Assembly (NCBI GenBank): GCA_001970955.1
Contig: MPUH01000777.1
Location: 1-35,310 of the forward strand
Length of the DNA: 35,310 bases
From: Stentor coeruleus
Taxonomy: Eukaryota; Ciliophora; Heterotrichea; Heterotrichida; Stentoridae
Reading direction: 5' to 3'
Notes under the pieces: generated by a model
The model's database searches: none
What the model saw: only the letters and a program-made list of their open reading frames with translations
What the model was told of the DNA's origin: nothing
In this document: positions 10,405-19,006 of the stretch, in pieces
Numbering within the stretch: the stretch's first letter is position 1
Layout of the letters: each line of letters opens with the position of its first letter
Position numbers and translations under genes: made by a program

Positions 10405-10818
10405 ATGAAATTTATCGTAGCTCTAGCACTACTGGGACTCGTCTCAGCAAATACTTCATTGGAACAGTATGGTGTTGGCCAAACTTGCCAAAGTGATGGT
10501 GGATTTACTATTTCAAGCTTTAATGTATATCCTTATCCTCCAACTGATTGCTCTCCTCAGGCAGTCTCGATGACAGGAACCTTTACCCAAAATGCATGCC
10601 CAAGCCAAATCAATATCAATGAAAACTATAACCAAAGACAGAGCTATACCCAAAATATCAACCTTTCAGGATGCTATGTTTCTGGAACCTCTTATACTTT
10701 TAACTTCAATATCAATGCTTATCAATGCAATTCTGGAAGTTATGTTATTCAAGTGGCATTGAACCAACAGAGCCCTCAAACACGTTTGGCTTGTTGGCAA
10801 TACGAATATAGTATTTAG
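10405..10818 (+). CDS. Secreted six-cysteine ML-like protein 2
   Basis: This predicts 137 residues. A signal peptide (MKFIVALALLGLVSA) would be cleaved near residue 16. Cysteines fall at 28, 49, 65, 90, 108 and 130, enough for three disulfides. Conserved blocks include FNVYPYPP, VSMTGTFTQNACP, ENYNQRQSY, SGSYVIQVAL and LACWQYEYSI. The SxxxYPYPP, G-T-F and G-Y-x-I-x-V-x-L ... C pattern resembles ML-domain proteins, which are about this size and lipid-binding. It is closely related to the copy at 12683 and the pseudogene at 11716. A secreted or lumenal lipid-binding role is an inference; the tandem family is certain. It stops at TAG. Confidence 0.88.
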   Translation: MKFIVALALLGLVSANTSLEQYGVGQTCQSDGGFTISSFNVYPYPPTDCSPQAVSMTGTFTQNACPSQININENYNQRQSYTQNINLSGCYVSGTSYTFNFNINAYQCNSGSYVIQVALNQQSPQTRLACWQYEYSI

Positions 10819-11092
10819 GTAAATAAGATAGCATTTAATAAAATCTCTAGTTTTTTAGACGACATTTTAGTAAAAGTTAAGCAAAAAATGTTTGGATTGT
10901 GGAATAAGAGATTTTCGAAGGAAAGATGATATTAGGAAAATTATAAATTTGATTGAGGAATCAAGAACAAATGGATGCTAGATTTTTTCGGATTATGATT
11001 TTTGTACCTTGAAATGGATAGAAAAGTTGATTATATACTTAAAGTTATAAATTAAAACTTTAATAAAAAATGCACTTTATAGTTCAAATTTT
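10819..11092. repeat. Left copy of a duplicated ML 3' flank
   Basis: Sequence immediately after the stop of ML-like gene 2 is homologous, with many substitutions and small indels, to the flank after ML-like gene 4 (13097-13377). Both start GTAAATAAGATA and share GTTTTTTAGA and TTTTAGTAA. The homology continues into the ELMO relic. It contains no gene. Confidence 0.85.
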
Positions 11093-11242
11093 TCATTTAG
11101 CTTTTTATGTGCTGAGCTGCTAAATTGTTTAGTGNTGCTTATTATAAATATCAATACTATTAACTATAATTTCTTCTGTGCACTTTATAGTTCAAATTTT
11201 TCATTTAGCTTTTTATGTGCTGAGCTGCTAAATTGTTTAGTG
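11071..11242. repeat. Duplication around the N at 11135 with an extra 43-bp segment
   Basis: Copies at 11071-11134 and 11179-11242 are 64 bp each. Between the N and the second copy lie 43 unique bases (11136-11178). Comparison with the paralogous segment after 13340 shows that only one copy, without the 43 bases, is ancestral. Confidence 0.85.
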
Positions 11243-11395
11243 ATTTAGGACTAAATGCTAGATTTTTCTACAATATTTTCAATCTCTCCATGTTTAATAC
11301 TATTAATTTTGTGATTATTTAGCCAATATAAAGGCATCCAGCATAAAGAAAACAGCACTTCCAAGAATTTTGAATATAATAAAATCATCTGCACT
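11093..11395 (-). pseudogene. Relic of the 3' end of the ELMO-domain gene
   Basis: Once the N-flanked duplication is set aside, this stretch matches the last 65 or so codons of the ELMO gene (13378 to about 13580). Shared runs include GTGCTGAGCTGCTAAATT, CTCTCCATGTTTAATACTAT and AGCACTTCCAAG. Small indels and stops break the frame and the rest of the gene is absent, so it cannot be functional. It lies downstream of an ML gene exactly as the intact ELMO gene does, which dates it to a tandem duplication covering the ML gene and the end of its convergent neighbour. Confidence 0.85.
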
Positions 11396-11684
11396 TTTTA
11401 GTAACTAACTAAATCCTCATGAAAACTATATTTTTTTATCCTCCTCCCTTCTTTTTATAAAGCATAAACCTTATAATATCTTAAAAAAATCATTATTTTC
11501 ATCAATTCCACGCGTAACTTGCAATCTCAACTTTTAGCATCTTAAAAAATTTTCTTTAATATTTCTCCAGCTTCCAATATAATATTTCACTAAATTAACT
11601 CATATAATATTCATTGACTTTTATTTCTTACTACTATTTTAATCCTTATTTTCTACATAAACTTTATGATTTCACTAAAAACTC

Positions 11685-11708
11685 GCCATATTTTTAGGAG
11701 AATAATTT
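11685..11708 (+). promoter_or_regulatory. Conserved 24-nt element upstream of the ML pseudogene
   Basis: This is the same block as at 10374, with one visible change (TTTTTAGGAGAATAATT). Its retention beside a decayed gene suggests that decay of the coding part is recent. Confidence 0.45.
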
Positions 11709-11715
11709 GTCTGTA

Positions 11716-12120
11716 ATAAAATTTATCATAGCTCTCACACTTCTAGGACTGGCCTCAGCAAACACTTCATAAAAACAGTATGGTCTTGGTCAAACTTACA
11801 ACAGTGATGGTGGATTTACTATATCTAGCTTTTCTGTTCATCCTTATCCTCTAAATGATTACGCTCCTCAAGCAAGTTTCGATGACAGGAACCTTTACCC
11901 AAAATGCATGCCCAAATCAAATTTTTATCTATGAGAACTATAACCAAAGACAGAGTTATAGTCAAAGTATTAACATTTCAGGATGTTATACTACTAGATA
12001 TACTATACTTTTGACTTTAATATTAATGCTTTTCAATGCAATTCTGAAAGCTATGTTATTTAAGTATCATTGAACCAACAAAATCCTCAAACACGTTTGA
12101 CTTACTGCGTTGAATATTAA
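11716..12120 (+). pseudogene. Decayed ML-like gene (copy 3)
   Basis: This aligns along its whole length with the genes at 10405 and 12683 but carries several independent lesions. The start is ATA instead of ATG (11716). TAA at 11770-11772 replaces the Leu-Glu region after the signal peptide. A one-base insertion near 11873 shifts the frame. TAA at 12061-12063 replaces Gln in the VIQV strand. The C-terminal CWQYEY region is scrambled, and the first two conserved cysteines are Tyr. An open stretch from 11855 is only a fragment. Several hits of different kinds rule out a single sequencing error. Confidence 0.93.
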
Positions 12121-12651
12121 ATGGGGGGTATTTACATTATTTTCTCTTCAACCTAAGCATAATAAAATATCCATAATCTTCTAGCACATAATGCAAATAC
12201 ATAATTCTTATTATCCTCCCTTAATAATTATTTATATTTATTAGCTTTTTCAAATTTTGATTTACTTAAAATTCAAATCAGATGTTTCAAAAAAAATTGA
12301 TATAATTAAACTATCTGAACATGTAAGTAATTAATCTAATAAAAAATTACTTTATGATAACTTAAAAACTCATCATTCTCATCAAATCCACTCACAATTC
12401 ATAATCTCCTCTTTTAATACCTATAAATTTTCCTTAATAATTTTCTAGATTAAATAATATTTTCACTAAGTCAACTCATACAAAATTCATTTTTCTCCAC
12501 GTCATTATATTTTAGAATTATTTTCACAACTTCGCAGTCAATTCCAATTAGTTTTCTTCTGTCTCATATAGCCAACTATTACAATTCATACATTAGCTAT
12601 TAAACTTATTCTTCTATATAAATAAGCCTTAAGCTTTTCATCTAAGATTTT
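12121..12651. other. Intergenic region upstream of ML-like gene 4
   Basis: No gene is seen. The part after about 12355 is homologous to the regions upstream of the other ML copies (blocks around CATCAAATCCACTCACAA and TTTCACTAAGTCAACTCATA). It has an extra insertion of roughly 100 bp (about 12520-12610) relative to them. Confidence 0.6.
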
Positions 12652-12675
12652 GCCATATTTTCAGGAGAATAATTA
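12652..12675 (+). promoter_or_regulatory. Conserved 24-nt element upstream of ML-like gene 4
   Basis: This is the third instance of the GCCATATTTTCAGGAGAATA block, 7 nt before the ATG at 12683. Sequence between this block and the rest of the upstream homology has diverged more than the block itself, hinting at constraint. Confidence 0.5.
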
Positions 12676-12682
12676 TTTTATA

Positions 12683-13096
12683 ATGAAAATTATCGTAGTT
12701 CTTGTACTTCTGGGATTCGTCTCAGCAAACACATCATTCGAAATGTATGGTATTGGCAATGTTTGTAGTAGTGGTGGTGGATTTACTATATCTGGTTTTA
12801 ATGTATATCCTTATCCTCCAACTAATTGCGCTCCTCAAGCAGTCTCAATGACAGGAACCTTTACCAAAGATGAATGCCCAACTGAGATTGTTATCAATGA
12901 GAAATATAACCAAAAACAGAGTTACAGTCAAATTATTAACATTTCAGGATGCTATAATACTGGAGATACTTTTACTTTTGACTTCGATATTAATGCTTTT
13001 CAATGCAGCTCTGGAAGTTATATTATTCAAGTAGCATTGGGCAAAGGGGACGCTGATGATCGCTTAGCTTGCTGGGAATATCAGTATAGTCTTTAG
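12683..13096 (+). CDS. Secreted six-cysteine ML-like protein 4
   Basis: The ATG at 12683 is chosen because it lies in TTTATAATGAAAAT, as in copy 2, and gives a 137-residue protein with a clean signal peptide (MKIIVVLVLLGFVSA); an upstream in-frame start at 12650 would add 11 residues before it. All six family cysteines are present (VCSS, NCAP, ECPT, GCYN, QCSS, ACWE). Compared with copy 2 it is more acidic in the C-terminal third (GKGDADDR for NQQSPQTR). ML-like fold and lipid binding are inferred. It is convergent with the ELMO gene, 281 bp away, and ends in TAG. Confidence 0.87.
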   Translation: MKIIVVLVLLGFVSANTSFEMYGIGNVCSSGGGFTISGFNVYPYPPTNCAPQAVSMTGTFTKDECPTEIVINEKYNQKQSYSQIINISGCYNTGDTFTFDFDINAFQCSSGSYIIQVALGKGDADDRLACWEYQYSL

Positions 13097-13377
13097 GTAA
13101 ATAAGATAATAGCATTTAGTAAAATTTTTAGTTTTTTAGATGATATTTTAGTAAGAATTTAAGAAAAATTGTTTGGATGGTGAAATAAGAGATTTTTGAA
13201 GGAAGGATGATATTAGATATTGATATTGAAGAAATTTAAAATTGATTGAGTAATAAAGAGCGAATGGGTGTTAGAATTTGAGATTATGATTTTTATGACT
13301 TATATAGAAAGATTGATTTTATGCTAAAAAGTTTGCAATTCAAAGCTTTAATATAAAATGTACTTTATAGCTTAGAA
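13097..13377. repeat. Right copy of the duplicated ML 3' flank
   Basis: This counterpart of 10819-11092 lies between the ML-like gene 4 stop and the ELMO stop. It contains both genes' 3' ends and probably the termination signals for this convergent pair. No other feature is seen. Confidence 0.8.
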
Positions 13378-14931
13378 TTACATTTGATTTTGTAAGTGCT
13401 GAGCTGCTAAATTAATTAGCGATTTAGGGTCACTAAATGCTAGTTTTTCTACAATCCCGTTGATCTCTCCATGTTTAATACTATTAGTTTTGTGATTATT
13501 GAACCAATATGCAAGGCATCCGGCATAGAAGAAAAATAGCACTTCCAAGCATTTCTGACTTGAGTTTATCAAAGCATTAAGTTTCCTTTTCCTTAATGCA
13601 ATTATACAAATTTCTGCTACATCAAAAGCTAAAGGAATAAACGCAATATCTTTTGAAAGGCAATATGATATCATTTCCCCTAGGGAAACAGGAATGTATT
13701 TGTCTAGAAACATAATTAACAATAGCCCAAAAACAGCCATATCATGAGTTAAATCATTGTCATAAGGATTATTACTGCTAAAACCAACATCAATCCATTC
13801 TCCTTTGTAACCTTTTAGAATTTGCAAAGCATTATATACACTTGTAAGTAGGCTAATATGGAATATATTGCTTGACACAAATCCACTATAAGCAAATATT
13901 ATAATTTTTTCACAAAGTTCTTGACTTTCTACAGATAAATCAGTTTTATGAGAAAGTCCACATGTTAAATAATAATAACAGTCTTTATACCATAAATTAG
14001 CTTCAATATACACTACAGGTAGGCTGTAAAATTTTGATAAGGCTTCATCAAAAGTCATATAATATATTTCAGTTTTGCTTGATACCCCATCACGAATATT
14101 TTTTGAATTCTCTTCATCAGCTTCGATATCAGGGATAGATTGAATACTACTTAGAGGGTTTAGAACACCAATCGGAGCTTCGATTTTTTCAGTTTCTAAT
14201 GTAAAATCCACAGCATTTAGTTGAATCGATTTTGGCGATCTCAATGGAGAACACTTTGGTTGGATGCTGAATCTATCTGGAGAATTATAAATGATAGACC
14301 CTTCACTTTTATCTAAATCACAAGATATCGAATGTGTTTTAACATCACGTTTAGGTTTTTCATTATACGAAGTTTTTTTCTCATGGTAATACTTTTTCTC
14401 AGTTGGTTCAGGAAAAGAAATCTCTTTCGATGATGACATTTCACTTATTTCCTTATACTCTTCAGGAAATCCAATACAAGCATCAAATTTTGGAGTTTCA
14501 GCCTCATGCTTAGCTACCATACTACTAAATGTTTCTTCTTTACCTCTTTTAGATGTACTACTCAAAGAACTAGTAAAATCTAAAGGGATTTCTACACGAT
14601 TTTTTGAGGATCTTGGACTGGTTAAATCATTAAAAGGGCCAAGTTTTGGAGGTGTTATTTGCTTTATAGAAATGTCTAAGGTATTAAATCGATTTGATCT
14701 ACGAGATGATATTTGCCCAGTTGCCGAGATTGGAACAGAATGGTTTTCGAGGATAAGTCCTGAAGTTTTTTTCTCGATTTTTAATGAAAGTCTGGGCTTT
14801 TCTATCTCGTTAAGATTTATGTGAAGATTTGGAACTTTATGCTCTTCTTGTGCCCGTTTTATAGCATATAAGAATGGTTCACCTTTTTTTATTGTCGAAG
14901 TTCTTTTTAGTTTTCTTTCTAAAAACTCCAT
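13378..14931 (-). CDS. ELMO-domain protein
   Basis: This predicts 517 residues, intact and without introns, with TAA stop. Residues 1-280 are Ser/Lys/Glu-rich and low in hydrophobics, probably disordered. From about residue 290 the protein is compact and helical. EWIDVGFSSNNPYDNDLT at about 378-395, then FGLLLIMFLDKY, AFIPLAFDVAEI and LEVLFFFYAGCLAYWF match the ELMO/CED-12 domain in order. ELMO-domain GAPs of the ELMOD type have a conserved Arg in DFRGxG; here the motif reads DLT, as in the non-GAP ELMO proteins that partner Rac GEFs. A role in small-GTPase or actin signalling is inferred from the family. The last 65 or so codons are duplicated as a relic at 11093-11395. Confidence 0.8.
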   Translation of the reverse strand: MEFLERKLKRTSTIKKGEPFLYAIKRAQEEHKVPNLHINLNEIEKPRLSLKIEKKTSGLILENHSVPISATGQISSRRSNRFNTLDISIKQITPPKLGPFNDLTSPRSSKNRVEIPLDFTSSLSSTSKRGKEETFSSMVAKHEAETPKFDACIGFPEEYKEISEMSSSKEISFPEPTEKKYYHEKKTSYNEKPKRDVKTHSISCDLDKSEGSIIYNSPDRFSIQPKCSPLRSPKSIQLNAVDFTLETEKIEAPIGVLNPLSSIQSIPDIEADEENSKNIRDGVSSKTEIYYMTFDEALSKFYSLPVVYIEANLWYKDCYYYLTCGLSHKTDLSVESQELCEKIIIFAYSGFVSSNIFHISLLTSVYNALQILKGYKGEWIDVGFSSNNPYDNDLTHDMAVFGLLLIMFLDKYIPVSLGEMISYCLSKDIAFIPLAFDVAEICIIALRKRKLNALINSSQKCLEVLFFFYAGCLAYWFNNHKTNSIKHGEINGIVEKLAFSDPKSLINLAAQHLQNQM

Positions 14932-15240
14932 TTATAACCAATTCTCTGATAAAACTATCATTTCTATCTATTTATTATATTTTATGGTGCTTTACTTTCT
15001 GATATTACAACTTAATGTATTAATTAAATAGATTTTCTGTAATCCTGGGAAAATTATCTTAAATCCTAGTGCAAGTTATGATAAACTAATCTTGAAATTA
15101 ATAATAAACAACCCTTTGGCTTTTTATTAAAATTAAAATCATATAAATTTATAATAACTGTCCGATTTATCGGTGACCTTTTTATTAAAATAGCCTTAAC
15201 CTAAACAGTATGTATTTTTGATTACAGCATCCTAAAATAT
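14932..15240. other. Intergenic region upstream of the ELMO gene
   Basis: This is AT-rich spacer between the ELMO start and a degenerate coding-like stretch. TTTTTATTAAAAT occurs twice (near 15121 and 15179). No gene is seen. Confidence 0.5.
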
Positions 15241-15327
15241 ACTTTAAGCTTTCAATATCTGAGATAGAAAACCTGAATTGTCTNACTTTAAGCTTTCAAT
15301 ATCTGAGATAGAAAACCTGAATTGTCT
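15241..15327. repeat. Duplication around the N at 15284
   Basis: Two identical 43-bp copies (15241-15283 and 15285-15327) flank the N. Collapsing them leaves a single copy directly before the coding-like stretch at 15322 and does not supply an ATG. Confidence 0.85.
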
Positions 15328-15691
15328 AAATCAAATTCAAATTTAAATAATTTGAATAGAAATGCTGTACTTGAAAAACCGCCAATCCGCATAGTATCAC
15401 AATCCTACTCTAAAACAACTCCAACATTTCCTTTACAAGCGATTACAGAAATCCACATAAAAGTTGTAAAATATCCACAAAATAATCAAAAAAAAGCCCG
15501 ATTTTCTCCAGACACAGCAAAAATCTAAGTCTCAAGTCGTAAAAAAATCTCAAGATTCAATTTTTAAGATAACAAAACTCCCTTTGACATTCTTGCCAAA
15601 AAAGATAAAGCAATCTTTTTTTAAATCTCATAAAAACCTTTTACCTATAATATTTGCTTTAGATTTATGTGTTTCTTATATATTATTCTAA
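15322..15691 (+). pseudogene. Possible broken small gene
   Basis: A frame opening with TTG TCT AAA TCA (no ATG, in-frame TGA upstream at 15304) reads 68 codons to TAA at 15526. If one A of the run at 15519-15523 is disregarded, the frame instead continues for about 55 more codons to TAA at 15689-15691. The result would be a basic Lys/Ser/Pro-rich protein that I do not recognise. A missing ATG and a frame break at a homopolymer suggest a pseudogene, or a real gene with a sequence error and an unseen upstream exon. Confidence 0.35.
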
Positions 15692-15783
15692 TCTTAATAT
15701 CCTAATACCGAAATTTAGCTCTTAATTTTTAATATAATCCTAAGATAAAATAATATATGAAAAATCCCATATTTTAAATAGTC

Positions 15784-18531
15784 TTATTGGTGCATTGTAG
15801 CTAATTTCTCACTTAGCCATACATCAATCCGAGATTTCAACGGCAAATCCTCTTGAAGATCTTCACTTTTCAAAGCCTGCCTGCTAAATGGGTCTGTTTC
15901 ATTGTTTAAAAGATGCCTTTCAATACTTGTTTTATCAACAACTGCACCAGAAGGTAGTCTTACAGGATTTTTCATCAACTCGCTTGTCAGAGCGCATAAA
16001 AATTCTTCAGGGGCATCATCAAAGTTTATTTGTACTTGAGAATTAGACTCTGTTTTTATCCTTTCACATAAACTAATAAAAGCTTCTTCAAGGTCCATTC
16101 TCACAAAGTTCTTCCTATAAATAATCTTTATAGTCTTAGTAAAAGTTGACAAATGGAAACACTTTTTATCACTAATAATACAACTAACAAACCCTGGAAA
16201 TTTATCACAATTTAAATACACCTCAATAACTTTTTGAAGTAGTTTTTTCGGGTCAAAAAGCATTGATTCCGGGCTTTGGACTTTTAATTCAAGACAATTT
16301 GGTCCATTAAGTTTATATAAAAAGTTATTTAACGCTGCTGCAATACGATTACCAAGTTGGTCTGTAATAAAAAAATTCTCATTCCAGGATGTCAATTCAA
16401 GTATGATTGAGATTTGATTTTTTGTCTGACGCATATAATATCTGCTGTTATCGACTGATGATATATAGTGGCTTGCTTCATCTTCGGTTAAATTTATATT
16501 AGCTTTTTTCTTATCTTCGTATTTTTTTACTTGAATTAGACTGTTTGTTCCTTCATCAAAGCAGAAAATAATGTCGTTAAGGATCATGTTGATGAATTTG
16601 ATGAAAAATTGGTCTTTTTTATGGGAAATCGTCTTTTGTTTGAAGTCTTCAACTTTCCATATACGCTTGAGTATTTTCCAAGTATAATGTCTAAAAGTAA
16701 GCTTTTGATAAAACATACTCCTATTCTCATCTCCCTCAACTTCTGAATAAAAATGTATAATTCCATATATAAAATGATTCAAAAAAATCTTATTAATCCT
16801 CAAAATTGCACTATTCGACACAAATAGCCCATTTACAAACATCTTGCTAAGCGCTTCTACATATTTTCCTCTAACAATCGGATTAGTAAAATGACATGGA
16901 TTATTTATGACTATTGTAACAAAACTCAAAATAGCACTAACATCTATATTTGCAATAAGCCGATCTTGCTTTAAATCTGATAAAAATATAAAAATATCAG
17001 CAATATCTGATAATATAAACTCAGGTAAAATACTAAGTACACCCATATTGTCATCAGCTTCAATTTTATCAATTGCTCCAATCCATTTTGTTATCAAATG
17101 CATAGTGAGTAAATTCAATTTCAATATCATATTGACTCTTATTGAGTTTATCATAGCTAATAAATAGCATAGATTTAATTGTTTGTAGTATTCTAAGTCA
17201 ATTTTTTCATCAGGTTTTTTATTGTTTTCAAGATTTTGCATTGTATTACGGTATATTTCATAGAACTTCTTCAGTCCTGGCCAGGTGTAGTGTAGCATTA
17301 TAACAGCGAGATAATAAAATAAATTTATGGTGCCGGGTTCAACTTTTTCAGAGATTTTTATATTATCTGAGAGCTTTATAGGAACACTTTTAATATCTTT
17401 GAATTTAGGATCGTTGGCCATAGTAAAAGGGGAAATTTTATTAATGTTTGAGTTTTGGATGTTGAAAAAAGGTTCAGTTAAAGATAAGAGGATGTCTAAG
17501 ATATTGAGGCAAAAACCGTCACTTGAGTCTTCAGCCCAGGGCATGTTCCGGTTACGCGATTTCATAGTAATTTTGACGCTATTCAATTTGACGCAGTTAT
17601 AAAGCCAGTCTAAAGCAAGATCTTTATTTAAACTGTGAATGGCTTTGAATAGCTCAACAAGGCATTCAGTATATTTTTTATTATAAATCGCATAATTTTC
17701 TAAGCTTTTAGAAGTTTTGAATTGCTCACTCGAGATACGTTCTCTTGTTATATCCGCAGCAGGTTTAATACCATTTTTTTTAACCAAAGAATCCCTCCTA
17801 GGCAGCATCGATATCGAAAAAAAACACCCAATAATCGAAGACTTCTCAATATCCCTAGCTTTCCAATCACTTTTCAATATAGCATTTTCACCTTCAATCT
17901 TAATAATTCCTGTCTTAAGCAGATCAATAAACGTCCTTACTAATATCTGGCATTCATCATTAAACAAACATAATTTATTCATTTTAGTTTCAATCAAAAT
18001 AGGCAATATCATATTCATATCCTCCATAAACCCTGGTTTTTCATTATCAACAAATTTTAATATTTTTACAAGAAACTCATTCTGCCCACAGGATTGAAGG
18101 AATCTTGATACCCTAAATGCACTAACATGAATTCCTTCAAGACTTGATCTTGGACCTTGATAACGAAAAGCATCAACACATATAAGAGATAATCCACAAA
18201 AGTTAATTAGAGATTCTTGGATTTTAGATAAAAAGTCTATAATTTTTTTATTGACTTTTATAAAACTTTTTTCTTTCTCATGTTGGATTGTACTGAATGA
18301 TGTGTAAGTGTATTCGAGTATGAAGGTGTCTGGGATTTGGAATCGCTCTTGGATTATTTCGTCTATGTAGTCGATAAAAGATTCGGGTGTTGAGGATTTG
18401 AGGGAGTTGGTTATGTTGGGGAGAAGGACTGATGATATTTTGGGCTCGGTTTTGTCGAAGGAACAGATTGGGATATGGACTTTTAGCATGTCGTGAATTA
18501 GTCGATGTTCATAGTTGAATGAACTTGACAT
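15784..18531 (-). CDS. UFD2: Ubiquitin conjugation factor E4 (Ufd2/UBE4-type U-box protein)
   Basis: This predicts 915 residues, close to the size of yeast Ufd2. The C-terminal U-box spans about residues 840-912: PEEFLCALTSELMKNPVRLP, then VVDKTSIERHLL and TDPFSRQALKSEDL. This is the classic pattern (D/E-F-x-x-x-L...MxDPVxLPSG...R..I..HL....DPF.R..L) and, being zinc-free, lacks the Cys/His of RING fingers. The upstream 650 or so residues are a continuous helical region matching the elongated Ufd2 core in length and position. Known family role: an E3/E4 that extends ubiquitin chains on substrates, working with Cdc48/p97 in proteasomal degradation. No intron is needed; TAA stop. The ATG at 18531 sits in CATAATAAATG. 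Confidence 0.94.
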   Translation of the reverse strand: MSSSFNYEHRLIHDMLKVHIPICSFDKTEPKISSVLLPNITNSLKSSTPESFIDYIDEIIQERFQIPDTFILEYTYTSFSTIQHEKEKSFIKVNKKIIDFLSKIQESLINFCGLSLICVDAFRYQGPRSSLEGIHVSAFRVSRFLQSCGQNEFLVKILKFVDNEKPGFMEDMNMILPILIETKMNKLCLFNDECQILVRTFIDLLKTGIIKIEGENAILKSDWKARDIEKSSIIGCFFSISMLPRRDSLVKKNGIKPAADITRERISSEQFKTSKSLENYAIYNKKYTECLVELFKAIHSLNKDLALDWLYNCVKLNSVKITMKSRNRNMPWAEDSSDGFCLNILDILLSLTEPFFNIQNSNINKISPFTMANDPKFKDIKSVPIKLSDNIKISEKVEPGTINLFYYLAVIMLHYTWPGLKKFYEIYRNTMQNLENNKKPDEKIDLEYYKQLNLCYLLAMINSIRVNMILKLNLLTMHLITKWIGAIDKIEADDNMGVLSILPEFILSDIADIFIFLSDLKQDRLIANIDVSAILSFVTIVINNPCHFTNPIVRGKYVEALSKMFVNGLFVSNSAILRINKIFLNHFIYGIIHFYSEVEGDENRSMFYQKLTFRHYTWKILKRIWKVEDFKQKTISHKKDQFFIKFINMILNDIIFCFDEGTNSLIQVKKYEDKKKANINLTEDEASHYISSVDNSRYYMRQTKNQISIILELTSWNENFFITDQLGNRIAAALNNFLYKLNGPNCLELKVQSPESMLFDPKKLLQKVIEVYLNCDKFPGFVSCIISDKKCFHLSTFTKTIKIIYRKNFVRMDLEEAFISLCERIKTESNSQVQINFDDAPEEFLCALTSELMKNPVRLPSGAVVDKTSIERHLLNNETDPFSRQALKSEDLQEDLPLKSRIDVWLSEKLATMHQ

Positions 18532-19006
18532 TTATTATGCTATTGGGATATGACATAAGTAGAAAGGTTTAGAGATTTTAGTTGTAGAAGGGTGTGAAGA
18601 TTTTAGGCTTAGGGTTATTTTAAGGCTAGGGGTTAAGGTCTTATTAGTTTTTGGGTTTTATAAAGATATACTGATCTATTTATATATTTTTTTCTAAGTA
18701 ATTAATAATCCTATTTTCTATTAAATGTAATACTTAAGTGGATGCTTTTACATTTTAAAGCTATGAATATATAAAAATATCTTGAGTTTATAATGTATTA
18801 TTTTTTTAATATCAGCATCATAAATCACTATTTTGCATACCAAAAACAATAATCCTCGCCCAAACCCAAACTTCCAAAAAAACCCAACACCCTAAAGCAC
18901 ATTCCTAACACCTTCTCTCTAAATCAAATCTTCTAAACAAACCCTAAACCTTCATCAAAAACCCTATTTTCATCTCAATCTAACCTTTTATCTCTTATAA
19001 TAAAAT
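18532..19006. other. Divergent promoter region with a strand-composition switch
   Basis: Bases 18532-18660 are G-rich and C-poor on the plus strand; bases 18835-19006 are C-rich with almost no G. Each half is therefore C-rich, G-poor on the coding strand of the gene it precedes. The CCCTAAA-like words here are scattered and not a telomeric array. Confidence 0.65.

Noticed and set aside
11855-12073. Open frame of 72 codons as a small gene
   Set aside because: It is a surviving fragment of the ML-like pseudogene, opened by a one-base insertion and closed by frameshifted sequence.
16907-18097. Several plus-strand open frames opposite the Ufd2 gene
   Set aside because: They overlap a well-supported U-box gene on the other strand and have no features of their own.
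18860-18965. CCCTAAA and AACCCTAAACC words as a possible telomere
   Set aside because: They are scattered and irregular in a generally C-rich pre-ATG region, with genes continuing on both sides.
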